DNA of 33,875 nt, from contig JAADHS010000094.1 of assembly GCA_013151745.1 (NCBI GenBank), positions 1-33,875 on the forward strand, written 5' to 3'. The notes under the pieces were generated by a model that was not told the DNA's origin, did not search any database, and saw only the letters and a list, made by a program, of their open reading frames with translations. The position numbers and the translations under genes are program-made. Positions within the stretch are counted from its first letter, which is position 1. Each line of letters opens with the position of its first letter. Shown one piece after another: positions 8,846-18,739 of the stretch. The DNA is from Gammaproteobacteria bacterium. GTDB taxonomy: Bacteria > Pseudomonadota > Gammaproteobacteria > JAADHS01.

Positions 8846-9791
8846 AGGCGCGCGCGGGTCTGTAATAACGCTGATGGGGCCAACAGCAAGTGGTAAATCA
8901 GCCGTGAGCTTGTTTTTGGCTGAGCGTTTTGGTTGTGAAATTATTACCGTAGATTCGGTTCAGATATTTAAAGGTATGGATATTGGTACGGCGAAGCCTA
9001 ACGAAGAGGAACAACAGAGGGTCAGGCATCATTTGCTTGATATTCGCGATCCTGCAACAAGTTATTCAGCGGCTGAATTTCGCAAAGATGCTTTGCTTTT
9101 AATAGAAAAAATTTTGGAGCGAGGCAAGGTGCCGCTATTAGTGGGGGGTACAAACCTCTATTTTCGGGCATTGTTGCAGGGGTTATCCAATTTGCCTGCC
9201 GCTGATGCGGAGGTTCGCGCTGCACTCGAAGTGCAAGCTCAACGTTTTGGCTGGCCTGTTATGCACCAACGTTTACAGGATATTGATCCAATTGCTGCTG
9301 CGAGAATCCATGCGACAGACCCGCAACGTATTCAGCGCGCCTTGGAAGTGTACAACATTACTGGAAAAACAATGACCGAACTCTGCCAGAGTGAGGATAG
9401 CAAGCCTGCTTTTCCGTATAATAATGTGAAAATGATTATGGCTCCACAAGACAGAAGCCGGTTACATCAGCGTATTGCTCGACGTTTTAAAGCCATGCTG
9501 AACCAGGGTTTTACTGATGAAGTGTTGGGTTTATATACAAGAGGGGATTTGAATACTAATTTACCCGCTATTCGTGCTGTAGGATATCGCCAGATGTGGG
9601 CTTATCTAGAAGGTGAGTATGGCGATGAACAAGAAATGTATGAAAAAGCAGTGATTGCAACGCGACAATTAGCAAAGCGGCAACTGACCTGGTTGCGCAA
9701 AGAAAAGGATGCGACTTGGTTTGAATGTTCAGACGATGACATTTTGTCTATAATGGAGAAGTTTGTTGGATACCAACTCCATAAATATTAA
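8838..9791 (+). CDS. miaA: tRNA dimethylallyltransferase MiaA
   Basis: 317 residues, typical length. It transfers the dimethylallyl group of DMAPP to N6 of A37 in tRNAs reading UNN codons. The P-loop GPTASGKS is at residues 14-21, and the DSVQIFKGMDIGTAKP segment (about 39-54) matches the DSxQ catalytic and binding motif. GGTNLYFRALLQG and TRQLAKRQLTWLR are also family-typical. The GTG start at 8838 sits six bases after a perfect TAAGGAGG within the preceding GIY-YIG gene. Directly downstream is hfq, the common gammaproteobacterial order. The usual upstream neighbour mutL is absent here. Confidence 0.97.
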   Translation: MARGARGSVITLMGPTASGKSAVSLFLAERFGCEIITVDSVQIFKGMDIGTAKPNEEEQQRVRHHLLDIRDPATSYSAAEFRKDALLLIEKILERGKVPLLVGGTNLYFRALLQGLSNLPAADAEVRAALEVQAQRFGWPVMHQRLQDIDPIAAARIHATDPQRIQRALEVYNITGKTMTELCQSEDSKPAFPYNNVKMIMAPQDRSRLHQRIARRFKAMLNQGFTDEVLGLYTRGDLNTNLPAIRAVGYRQMWAYLEGEYGDEQEMYEKAVIATRQLAKRQLTWLRKEKDATWFECSDDDILSIMEKFVGYQLHKY

Positions 9792-9831
9792 GGGTTTTTT
9801 CTTTATTTGCCACGGCAGGTTAGATGAGCTG

Positions 9832-9840
9832 TGGTACAAT
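9832..9840 (+). promoter_or_regulatory. Possible extended -10 promoter for hfq
   Basis: TGG followed by TACAAT fits an extended -10 box in the miaA-hfq gap, giving a leader of roughly 120 bases for hfq. There is no convincing -35 at the ideal distance (a TTGCCA lies 22 bases upstream, too far). hfq is known to have its own promoters in related bacteria, but this site is only a sequence match. Confidence 0.35.
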
Positions 9841-9965
9841 TCAGGGCTAGGTGACTGTCGGCAAAATAGACCAGATTCAAAAAGACAATGATTTGACAGA
9901 AACCACCTGATTCATAACGCTATGAGTATATTATAACAATAAACAAAAAAATAAGGAGAGCAGGC

Positions 9966-10211
9966 ATGTCAAAAGGGCAAACGCTACAAGACCCTTTTTT
10001 GAACGCGTTACGTAAAGAAAAAGTATCCGTTTCGATATACCTTGTAAATGGAATTAAGTTGCAAGGACAAGTTGAGTCATTCGATCAATTTGTCGTGTTG
10101 TTGAAAAATAGTGTCAGCCAAATGGTCTATAAGCATGCCATTTCGACTATTGTGCCAGCGAGAAATGTGAAAATCAGCCCTAGTGAAGAGACCAGTGGGA
10201 ACACCAAATAG
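9966..10211 (+). CDS. hfq: RNA chaperone Hfq
   Basis: 81 residues. This is the Sm-like hexameric RNA chaperone that pairs small RNAs with mRNAs. The N-terminus [12 protein letters not shown] carries the proximal-face Gln8; the Sm1 motif spans about residues 20-50 and the Sm2 motif includes [10 protein letters not shown] (about 55-64). The C-terminal tail is short, only about 15 residues past the Sm core, compared with the long acidic tail of E. coli Hfq. AAGGAGAG lies about eight bases before the ATG. hflX follows after 21 bases, so the two are probably co-transcribed. Confidence 0.97.
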   Translation: MSKGQTLQDPFLNALRKEKVSVSIYLVNGIKLQGQVESFDQFVVLLKNSVSQMVYKHAISTIVPARNVKISPSEETSGNTK

Positions 10212-10232
10212 ACGCATTTAAATTAGGTTATT

Positions 10233-11393
10233 GTGGAGCTTTTTGAACGTCCCCGTCAGGCAGATGGCGGGGAACGTGCTCTTCTTGTCCATATCGAATT
10301 TAATCGTGGCGCTGATTCCGAAGCGTTAGATGAACTTCGTGAATTGGTGTTGTCGGCGGGTGCTGAACCGGTGGATGTGATTACCGGGCGTAGACGTGCT
10401 CCCGACCCGCGCTCTTTTATTGGCGGAGGAAAGGTTGAGGAAATTCGGCTCAAAGTAGTAGAGTTAGACCTGAGTGTCGTTATTTTCAATCATACTTTAA
10501 GCCCGGCTCAGGAGCGTAACCTGGAGCGGGTGTTAATGTGTCGAGTTTTGGATCGTACCGGTTTGATTCTTGATATTTTTGCTCAGCGTGCACGAACTTT
10601 TGAAGGTAAGCTTCAGGTTGAGCTGGCACAGCTCAAGTATTTGTCAACTCGCCTGGTGCGCGGCTGGACTCATTTAGAACGTCAGAAAGGCGGGATTGGC
10701 TTGCGGGGCCCTGGGGAGACGCAGCTCGAAACGGATCGACGTTTAATCGGTGCACGAATTAAACAGCTCAATAAACGTTTAAAAAAAGTATCAAAACAAC
10801 GACAGGGTCAACGGCAAGCGCGTCTCAAGTCTAACCTGCTGAATGTCTCATTAGTCGGTTATACCAATACGGGGAAATCAACTCTGTTTAATCGCCTGGC
10901 TGGTGCCAATGTGTTTGCTGCCGACCAATTGTTTGCAACCCTGGATCCCACTTTGAGACGAGTCACTTTGAATGCGAGTGAGTCCATTATTTTGGCGGAT
11001 ACGGTCGGATTTATTCGTCATTTACCGCATTCTTTGGTGGTTGCTTTTCGGGCCACACTAGAGGAAACTGAAGCCGCCGATTTGTTGATCCATGTCGTTG
11101 ATGTCGGTGATGAACACCGTATGGCGCACATTGACCAAGTGAATGATGTGCTAAAAGAAATAGGCGCGGAGGGCATTCCGCAATTATTGGTTTACAATAA
11201 AATTGATTTATTAGATGACATGTCGCCGCGGCTTGAGCGTAATGAACAGGATATGCCTGGGAAAATATGGGTTTCTGCTGTCACTGGAGCAGGGTTTACT
11301 TTATTGCGTGAGGCGCTCGCTGAATTGAGTCGGAAGTATGCGCTGTTGCGGCGAGAACAAAGCGAGCCTATATCGAGTCACTTTGGAGATTAA
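10233..11393 (+). CDS. hflX: Ribosome-associated GTPase HflX
   Basis: 386 residues. HflX splits stalled 70S/100S ribosomes, especially under heat stress. The HflX N-terminal domain contains RRRAPDPRSFIGGGKVEE (about 53-70) and the diagnostic GGIGLRGPGETQLETDRR (153-170). The G domain follows with G1 GYTNTGKST at 209-217, G3 DTVGF, G4 NKID and a G5-like SAVTG near the end. The C-terminus ends soon after, giving a shorter tail than the E. coli protein. The GTG start at 10233 aligns with the usual MxFERPxxGERALLVHI beginning. Ribosome-site support is weak, consistent with coupling to hfq. Confidence 0.96.
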   Translation: MELFERPRQADGGERALLVHIEFNRGADSEALDELRELVLSAGAEPVDVITGRRRAPDPRSFIGGGKVEEIRLKVVELDLSVVIFNHTLSPAQERNLERVLMCRVLDRTGLILDIFAQRARTFEGKLQVELAQLKYLSTRLVRGWTHLERQKGGIGLRGPGETQLETDRRLIGARIKQLNKRLKKVSKQRQGQRQARLKSNLLNVSLVGYTNTGKSTLFNRLAGANVFAADQLFATLDPTLRRVTLNASESIILADTVGFIRHLPHSLVVAFRATLEETEAADLLIHVVDVGDEHRMAHIDQVNDVLKEIGAEGIPQLLVYNKIDLLDDMSPRLERNEQDMPGKIWVSAVTGAGFTLLREALAELSRKYALLRREQSEPISSHFGD

Positions 11394-11693
11394 TGAGGTA
11401 TTTGTATTGAATCTGAAGTTCTGGGAGTGCTTGCTTAGTACAAACCTTTGAGATATATAGAGGTATGAAACGTTTTGGACGTGCATTCCTGGGTTTTGCA
11501 TAACGTTGGAATTTTTATTGAAAAATCAATGCTTTGTGATGAGAAAAGACGGTCACGTGCAGGATCTAGGCTGAATTTTAGACTTATGCATTGGATTTTT
11601 GTTACTTAAACGTTACGATTGTGTTAAAAGATAAAACTGTTCTGGTATATTTAGTCCAGAGTATCCTATTAACTAACTACGGATGGAGAGTCC
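11394..11693 (+). other. 300-base hflX-hflK intergenic region with possible promoter
   Basis: No coding sequence of substance is visible. Near the 3' end, TGG TATATT (11643-11651) fits an extended -10 box, with GTTAAA 17 bases upstream as a poor -35. The same stretch can form a small hairpin (TCTGG with CCAGA). The gap suggests that hflKC may be transcribed on their own rather than only from the hfq-hflX promoter. I see no terminator after hflX. Confidence 0.35.
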
Positions 11694-12938
11694 ATGGCCT
11701 GGAATGAACCGGGGGATTCCAAGGATAAAGATCCTTGGGGTAAGCCAAATCCAAATAATGATCAAGGTCCACCTGATCTGGATGAGGTGATACGCAAACT
11801 TCAAAACAAGCTGAGCAGCTTGTTCGGCGGTAAGGGTGGGGGTAACGACGGAGACGGTAGTAACTCAACGGGTGGCGGCGGTCTGCCAGGTGGGATTGGT
11901 GCTGTGGGTCTAGGTGTTGTTGCTGCCATTGGCTTAGTGGTTTGGTTGGCGTTCGGCTTTTATATTATCGCGCCAGCAGAACGCGGTATCGTTTTGCATT
12001 TTGGTAAATTTCAGAGCATGACCGAGCCGGGCTTGCATTGGCGGCTGCCTTACCCTATTGGCGTTGTAGAAAAAGTTAATGTAGATGAAATCCGTACTGC
12101 GGAAATTGGTTATCGCATGTCGGGACGGGGTCAAAATGGAATCACTTCTGTTCCTAGTGAAGCTCTGATGCTGACACAAGATGAAAACATCATCGATATT
12201 AAATTTGCGATTCAATATCGAATTAAAAACGGGGCTGATTTCCTGTTTCAAGTGAATGACCCCGTTCAAACTTTGCATCAAGCGACGGAAAGTGCCGTGC
12301 GAGAAGTGGTGGGCAAAAGTGATATGGATTTTGTATTAACTGAAGGTCGCAGTGATATTGCATCTCGTGTTGGTACTTTAACGCAAGGCATATTAGACCT
12401 TTATCAGACGGGACTCGTAATTACGAGTGTCAATATGCAGGATGCTCAGCCCCCCGAAGAGGTACAGGATGCATTCCATGATGCGGTTAAGGCTAGAGAG
12501 GATGAGCAACGGTTAATTAATGAAGCTCAAGCTTATTCAAATGATATTATTCCCAAGGCACGGGGTTTGGCAGCAAGGCAAATCGAAGAAGGTAACGCAT
12601 ATAAAGAGCAAGTTGTGGCCAAGGCTGAAGGTGAAGCGAGTCGTTTTACTCAAATATTTACTGAATATGAAAAAGCACCTGATGTCACTCGGCAGCGGCT
12701 CTATTTTGAAACCATGGAAGGGGTTTTGGCGAATACCGAAAAGGTGATTATTGATATTCAAGGGGGAAATAATATAATGTTCTTGCCTCTTGATAAGTTA
12801 CGTAATCAGCAGGCTGGTTCTTCTTCATCCACTTTTAATCAATTTACCGGGCAAGCGGACACAGCGCCTCAGGTACAGGATACAGCACCGCCGATGATTT
12901 CAAATCGTGATGCATCGCGTAGTCGGGAGAGACGATAA
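11694..12938 (+). CDS. hflK: HflK, SPFH-family modulator of FtsH
   Basis: 414 residues. HflK and HflC form a large membrane complex around the FtsH protease, modulating turnover of membrane proteins and CII-like substrates. The N-terminus is the typical Gly/Asp/Pro-rich cytosolic tail beginning MAWNEPGDSKDKDPWG. A single membrane segment spans about residues 65-92. The SPFH/band-7 domain follows (AERGIVLHFGKF...EPGLHWRLPYPI), then the long Ala/Glu-rich helix with the VNMQDAQPPEEVQDAFHDA hallmark. The C-terminus is a low-complexity, Ser/Gln-rich tail. The stop codon shares its last base with the hflC ATG. Confidence 0.97.
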   Translation: MAWNEPGDSKDKDPWGKPNPNNDQGPPDLDEVIRKLQNKLSSLFGGKGGGNDGDGSNSTGGGGLPGGIGAVGLGVVAAIGLVVWLAFGFYIIAPAERGIVLHFGKFQSMTEPGLHWRLPYPIGVVEKVNVDEIRTAEIGYRMSGRGQNGITSVPSEALMLTQDENIIDIKFAIQYRIKNGADFLFQVNDPVQTLHQATESAVREVVGKSDMDFVLTEGRSDIASRVGTLTQGILDLYQTGLVITSVNMQDAQPPEEVQDAFHDAVKAREDEQRLINEAQAYSNDIIPKARGLAARQIEEGNAYKEQVVAKAEGEASRFTQIFTEYEKAPDVTRQRLYFETMEGVLANTEKVIIDIQGGNNIMFLPLDKLRNQQAGSSSSTFNQFTGQADTAPQVQDTAPPMISNRDASRSRERR

Positions 12939-13813
12939 TGGAGAAAAAAACAGCATTTGGATTGATCGGGCTATTTATTATCATCATTGTGCTTTCTGCA
13001 TCTATCTTTACGGTGCATGAACGCGAAAAGGCGATTGTTTTGCAATTGGGTACGATTTCGGGTTCTAACTTTGAACCAGGCTTACATTTTAAAATTCCGT
13101 TTGTGGAAAGTGTGGAGAAATTCGACGGGCGGGTCATGACGTTGGATGCTCAGCCCGAGCGTTATCTGACTTCAGAGAAAAAGAATGTGATCGTTGATTC
13201 TTTTGTGAAATGGAGAATTACGGATGAAAAGGCTTACTATGTTTCTATGGGTGGGAATCAACTCAGAGCAAATGAACGTCTTTCTGAAATTGTAAAGCAA
13301 GAGTTACGAGATCAATTTGGTCGAAGAACGCTTCGTGATGTGGTCTCAGGCGAACGTGAAGCGGTGATGGACATTTTGACCGTAAATACGAATAGAGCAA
13401 TTAGTGATTTTGGTATAGCCGTCGTTGATTTTCGTATTAAACGCATTGATTTGCCTGAAGAGATCAGTACCTCAGTTTACCGTCGTATGGAGGCAGAACG
13501 GGCACGGGTTGCTAAAGACTTGCGTTCCAAGGGCGCTGAGGCGGCGGAAAAAATTCGAGCTGATGCCGATCGTCAACGCACAGTGTTGTTAGCCGAAGCT
13601 TATGGTGATGCGGAAAGAGTGCGTGGTGAAGGCGATGCACGTGCGGCAGATATTTATGCGAAAGCCTATACAAAAGATGCAGAGTTTTATGCGTTTTACC
13701 GTAGCTTGTTAGCCTATAAGGCTTCTTTTAACACGAGTGGCAATATGATGGTGTTAGAGCCTAATACGGATTTCTTTAAATATTTTAAAGATCCACAGGG
13801 CGGGGTAAACTAA
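12938..13813 (+). CDS. hflC: HflC, SPFH-family modulator of FtsH
   Basis: 291 residues, partner of HflK. An N-terminal membrane anchor (about residues 6-24) is followed by TVHEREKAIVLQLG and an SPFH domain. The C-terminal helical region carries the family block RGEGDARAADIYAKAY and DAEFYAFYRSLLAYK. The one-base ATAATG overlap with hflK indicates translational coupling and a 1:1 complex. The stop codon is embedded in a perfect hairpin. Confidence 0.97.
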   Translation: MEKKTAFGLIGLFIIIIVLSASIFTVHEREKAIVLQLGTISGSNFEPGLHFKIPFVESVEKFDGRVMTLDAQPERYLTSEKKNVIVDSFVKWRITDEKAYYVSMGGNQLRANERLSEIVKQELRDQFGRRTLRDVVSGEREAVMDILTVNTNRAISDFGIAVVDFRIKRIDLPEEISTSVYRRMEAERARVAKDLRSKGAEAAEKIRADADRQRTVLLAEAYGDAERVRGEGDARAADIYAKAYTKDAEFYAFYRSLLAYKASFNTSGNMMVLEPNTDFFKYFKDPQGGVN

Positions 13814-13836
13814 CAAACTATATGTTTATAGTTTGT
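13813..13836 (+). other. Perfect hairpin at the hflC stop codon
   Basis: ACAAACTATA, a TGTT loop and TATAGTTTGT form a perfect 10-bp stem whose first base is the last base of the hflC TAA. It lacks a T run, so it is not a standard terminator. It could protect the hflKC mRNA 3' end or act with the second stem-loop further down. Confidence 0.5.
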
Positions 13837-13871
13837 AATGTACTCATAGTTTGAAAGGCCATTCAAAAGAA

Positions 13872-13933
13872 GCACCCACAGTGTAATGTTCGGGAAGACA
13901 CCTGTTCCTGAGTTGCTTGTGGGTGTTTTTTTG
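13872..13933 (+). terminator. Probable terminator after hflC
   Basis: CACCCACA (13873-13880) pairs with TGTGGGTG (13919-13926) and is followed directly by a run of seven Ts. The loop is long, about 38 bases, and can fold further (GTGT with ACAC). The U run and GC-rich stem make termination likely, though read-through to DUF2065 and hisZ is possible. Confidence 0.65.
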
Positions 13934-13959
13934 TGTGGATGATGAGTGGGTGGGCAACT

Positions 13960-14145
13960 ATGTGGACAGAGTTATGGATTGCAATCGCACTCCTGTTGGT
14001 TATTGAGGGTATAATACCGTTTTTGAGTCCTAAAACCATGCGGCAGGCGTTGGTTTCAATGCTGTCATTAGATGATAACGCTTTGAGAGTATCAGGTTTA
14101 GTGAGTATGTTAGCGGGTGTAGGGTTACTCTACATCCTCAGATAA
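13960..14145 (+). CDS. yjeT: DUF2065 small membrane protein (YjeT-like)
   Basis: 61 residues from the ATG at 13960; a GTG at 13933 would add nine residues but lies in the terminator T run. It has two hydrophobic segments (about residues 5-22 and 42-59) flanking a short polar loop (SPKTMRQALVSMLSLDDNALR). It matches the DUF2065 pattern of WxAxALxLxxEGxxPxLxPK at the start and a YxLR-like C-terminus. The gene sits between hflC and hisZ/purA in many gammaproteobacteria, as here; its function is unknown but the membrane location and hflKC linkage are consistent. Confidence 0.85.
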   Translation: MWTELWIAIALLLVIEGIIPFLSPKTMRQALVSMLSLDDNALRVSGLVSMLAGVGLLYILR

Positions 14146-14151
14146 TGAATC

Positions 14152-15339
14152 ATGAGTATAAATAGTCAATGGCTTTTGCCAGAAGGTGTTGAGGAATTAT
14201 TGCCTCAGCAAGCGGAACATTTAGATCGCTTACGGCGACGGTTGCTGGATTTATTTCGTGGTTGGGGGTACGAACTAGTGATGCCTCCTGTTATGGAATA
14301 TCTTGAGACTTTGCTTGTTGGACGAGGCGATGACCTCGATCTCAAAACGTTTAAATTTACGGATCAACTGAATGGGCGCTTAATGGGCGCTCGTGCTGAT
14401 ATTACGCCTCAAATCGCGCGGATCGATGCGCATCATTTACTTCGAGAATATCCATCACGTCTCTGTTACGCGGGTATCGTGTTACATACACGAGCGGATA
14501 GTTATGGTGCCTCTCGTGAACCCATGCAGGTTGGTGCCGAGTTATATGGCCATGACGGTGTTGAAAGTGATGTTGAAATTGTTACTCTCATGGTGGAGAC
14601 ACTGTTAACAACGGGAATTGAGAGTATTTATGTTGATCTGGGGCATGTTGGTATTTTTCGCGCCTTGGCTGAAGCTGCGGGCTTGACACATCAACAAGAA
14701 ACACACTTGTTTGAGGTGATGCAGCGCAAAGCTAAACCCGAGATGCAAGATATGTTTGAAGTCTGGGGGTTGACAGATCGATGGCGCAACATTTTTATGA
14801 GCCTGGTTGATTTGAATGGTGATGTGGGTGTCATTGAAAAAGCACGGCAGGCACTACATGATACCGATGATGCGGTGATTAAAGCGCTTGATGAATTACA
14901 GCAGGTTGCTACAGACGTGTTACAACGATTGCCAGGTTTGCAAATGCACTTTGACTTGGCAGAGCTGCGAGGATATCACTATAAAACGGGTGTGGTCTAT
15001 GCGGCCTTTACCCCCGGCCATGGTGGGGAGCTGGCTCGAGGCGGTCGTTATAACCAGGTAGGAGCCCAATTTGGCCGTGCTCGACCGGCAACCGGGTTTA
15101 GTGCTGACCTTAAAACATTAATCCGTGTGAGTGCGGAGTCGTTACCCACTGTTAATGCTATTTTGATGCCTTATGCTGCGGATCCTGATTTATTACAATT
15201 GGTCTCGAACTTGAGAGCAGAAGGGGAAAGAGTGATCAGTTTGTTGCCGGGTCAACAGGGGACAGCTGTGCATCTGGGGTGCGACAGAAAAATTATAAAA
15301 AATGATCGCGAGAGCTGGGTAGTGGTTTCGTTGTCGTAA
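14152..15339 (+). CDS. hisZ: ATP phosphoribosyltransferase regulatory subunit HisZ
   Basis: 395 residues. It is a HisRS paralogue that forms the hetero-octamer with short-form HisG for the first step of histidine synthesis. It has a class II aaRS-like core: motif 2 region (SRLCYAGIVLHTRADSYGASREPMQVGAELYGHDG) and motif 3-like GGELARGGRYNQVGAQFGRARPATGF. The C-terminal anticodon-binding domain of true HisRS is lacking; a short C-terminal alpha/beta stretch is present instead. hisG itself is not in the window, so a short-form HisG must be elsewhere. The gene begins six bases after the DUF2065 stop and is followed 38 bases later by purA. Confidence 0.95.
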   Translation: MSINSQWLLPEGVEELLPQQAEHLDRLRRRLLDLFRGWGYELVMPPVMEYLETLLVGRGDDLDLKTFKFTDQLNGRLMGARADITPQIARIDAHHLLREYPSRLCYAGIVLHTRADSYGASREPMQVGAELYGHDGVESDVEIVTLMVETLLTTGIESIYVDLGHVGIFRALAEAAGLTHQQETHLFEVMQRKAKPEMQDMFEVWGLTDRWRNIFMSLVDLNGDVGVIEKARQALHDTDDAVIKALDELQQVATDVLQRLPGLQMHFDLAELRGYHYKTGVVYAAFTPGHGGELARGGRYNQVGAQFGRARPATGFSADLKTLIRVSAESLPTVNAILMPYAADPDLLQLVSNLRAEGERVISLLPGQQGTAVHLGCDRKIIKNDRESWVVVSLS

Positions 15340-15371
15340 AATATCAGTATTAATCTAAAAGTCTAAGATAA

Positions 15372-16676
<1,305 letters not shown>

Positions 16677-16732
16677 CCAGGCTTGAGTCGAGACAATCGC
16701 TATTTTCGATCAGCTTTCCGGACGCACAGTAT

Positions 16733-18541
16733 TTATTCCATTTCTTGGTAGTTGAATTGCTGTAGCCATGTGGTTATTTCTGTCGCATCTATGGGCTTTG
16801 AATAATAATAACCCTGAACATAATCACAGCCGAGTTTGCATAAGGCATCTCCGGTTTCTTTATCTTCGACGCCTTCAGCAACTACGCGCATGCCCAGTTT
16901 ATGAGCAAGGTCAATGGTTGACTTAACAATGACGGCATCTTCTCTGTCGGTAATGATGTTTTTTACGAAGCTGCGATCTATCTTGACTTCATCTACCGGT
17001 AGTTTTTTTACATAAGCCAAAGAAGAATATCCTGTTCCATAGTCATCAATCGAGAGGGTTATGCCCATTTCGTCCAGTCTGGTCAATATTTTCAGTGCTT
17101 TTTCCGGTTCAGATATGATCGATGTTTCGGTAATTTCTAGAATCAATTTTGATGGGATTACAGACCATTTTTCTAAAATGGTCTGTATTTTGTCTGGTAA
17201 TAAAGCTTGTTTTAAATTGTTGGCAGAAAGATTAACGGCAATGCTGATATCAAGCCCTTGCTGATGCCATTGTGAGCATTGAGCGAGTGCTTGATCTACT
17301 ACCAAGTAGGTCAGTTCGTCAATCAGGCCATGTTGCTCTGCCAGCGGAATGAATTGATCTGGAAAAAGCAGGCCATGCTGTGAATGTTGCCAACGAATGA
17401 GGGCTTCGACACCGATAGGTTGTTTAAGTGACGTGTCTATTTTAGGTTGGTAATGTAATTGTAATTCTTTGTTTTTTAGTGCATTTCTGAGTTCGGTGAC
17501 CAGGGTCAGTCGTGCTGGTGTGTGTAGATCATTATTAGAATCATAAAATTGATAGCCTGTTTTTTTTCGTTTGGCCTCATACATGGCAACATCAGCATGT
17601 TGCATTAACTCGGCATCAGTGGTGCCGTGTTCGGGAAAAACAGCAATGCCTAAACTAGCCTTAATAGAAACGGTGTGGTTTTCAAGTGAAAAGGCAGGTT
17701 CCATTGATCGGAGTATTTTTTCTGCCACAATGTGTGCGCCAGAGGTGCCATTTTTTGTTAATAAAATGGCAAATTCATCTCCGCCAAGGCGAGCAATAAT
17801 GTCACTTTCTCTTAAGGACACCAGTAAACGTTTGCTGACCGCCTTGAGTAATAAATCGCCTCGTTGATGCCCCAGCGTTTCATTGACATCTTTAAAATGA
17901 TCAAGATCCATCATAATTAAAATGATGCTTTCGCAGGACTGAGCTAAAGCCTCACGGAGATGCTGTGTAAATAAATTGCGATTAGGCAGATTGGTTAATG
18001 TGTCATGCCATGCGAGTTGCTTGAGTTCTCTGTTCGCTGTTTTGAGTGCTTTAGTTCTTTCTAAAACTCGAGTTTCGAGTTCGGACTTTAATTTATTTTT
18101 TTCATCATCGAGTTGTTTTAACTCAGTCGCATCTCGTAACACGCCAATAAGGCAAGTTTCGCCCTTTATAACGCATTTGCTGATTGATATTTCCAAAGTA
18201 AGGGTTGATTTGTCTGAGCGTATTCCTTTTACATAGCGGCGTGCCCCCATAATTTTTGGCTTGCCGGCTGTTAAATACTGTTTTATAAAGTGAGGATGTG
18301 TTGGTGTGAATTCCTTGGGTATTAACATGGCAATATTATTGTTTAGCAAGTCGCTCATGTTATAGCCAAACAGAGTGGTGATTCTGGGGTTACATTCAAT
18401 GATGGTGCCGTGTTGGTCAATAACAAGAACACCGTCTGCAATGTTATCTAATATCGTACGATAACGGGTCTTCATATCATGGTTTGTGCTTTTATTATGG
18501 CTATGTTTTTTTGTCATGCTGTTTTTGCTGTTATGTGGCAT
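16733..18541 (-). CDS. PAS-GGDEF-EAL c-di-GMP turnover protein
   Basis: 602 residues. The N-terminal PAS domain (about 24-140) includes RTILDNIADGVLVIDQHGTI and ends in a DxT-like CLIGVLRDATE. A coiled-coil linker follows (about 140-175). The GGDEF domain has its intact motif at 253-257 and a canonical product-inhibition I-site, RESD (244-247), exactly five residues upstream. The EAL domain keeps EAL at 379-381, NLSANNL, LEITETS, IDDYGTGYSSL, VKIDRS, AEGVED and a QGYYYSKP end. All expected metal and catalytic residues are present, so both diguanylate cyclase and phosphodiesterase activity are possible, probably switched by the PAS sensor. There are no membrane segments, so it is cytosolic. 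The start is uncertain: ATG codons at 18541, 18517 and 18475 are in frame and none has a strong ribosome site. Confidence 0.93.
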   Translation of the reverse strand: MPHNSKNSMTKKHSHNKSTNHDMKTRYRTILDNIADGVLVIDQHGTIIECNPRITTLFGYNMSDLLNNNIAMLIPKEFTPTHPHFIKQYLTAGKPKIMGARRYVKGIRSDKSTLTLEISISKCVIKGETCLIGVLRDATELKQLDDEKNKLKSELETRVLERTKALKTANRELKQLAWHDTLTNLPNRNLFTQHLREALAQSCESIILIMMDLDHFKDVNETLGHQRGDLLLKAVSKRLLVSLRESDIIARLGGDEFAILLTKNGTSGAHIVAEKILRSMEPAFSLENHTVSIKASLGIAVFPEHGTTDAELMQHADVAMYEAKRKKTGYQFYDSNNDLHTPARLTLVTELRNALKNKELQLHYQPKIDTSLKQPIGVEALIRWQHSQHGLLFPDQFIPLAEQHGLIDELTYLVVDQALAQCSQWHQQGLDISIAVNLSANNLKQALLPDKIQTILEKWSVIPSKLILEITETSIISEPEKALKILTRLDEMGITLSIDDYGTGYSSLAYVKKLPVDEVKIDRSFVKNIITDREDAVIVKSTIDLAHKLGMRVVAEGVEDKETGDALCKLGCDYVQGYYYSKPIDATEITTWLQQFNYQEME

Positions 18542-18692
18542 CCAAAACCATGATTCCTGTTGTGAGTTTTAACTTTTACCGTATTCAGCATAATAATTCG
18601 GCCTTATGGCCACAAACTTGATCTTTGTGGCGAAATTTATCTGAAGTTACCTCTTTTATTATAGCCAGTCGAAATGATGAGTAAAGACGGCG

Positions 18693-18698
18693 TATAAT
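18693..18698 (+). promoter_or_regulatory. Possible -10 box of the rapA promoter
   Basis: A perfect TATAAT lies 42 bases before the rapA ATG in the divergent gap. No convincing TTGACA-like -35 is seen at 16-18 bases, so it may need an activator or be spurious. Its position suits a short rapA leader. Confidence 0.4.
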
Positions 18699-18739
18699 TA
18701 AGCCTGATTTTAATCGTCATAGATAATTATAGGTGTTTG

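Noticed and set aside
11934-12281. 115-residue - strand frame
   Set aside because: Antisense to the hflK SPFH domain, with no ribosome site or recognisable domain.
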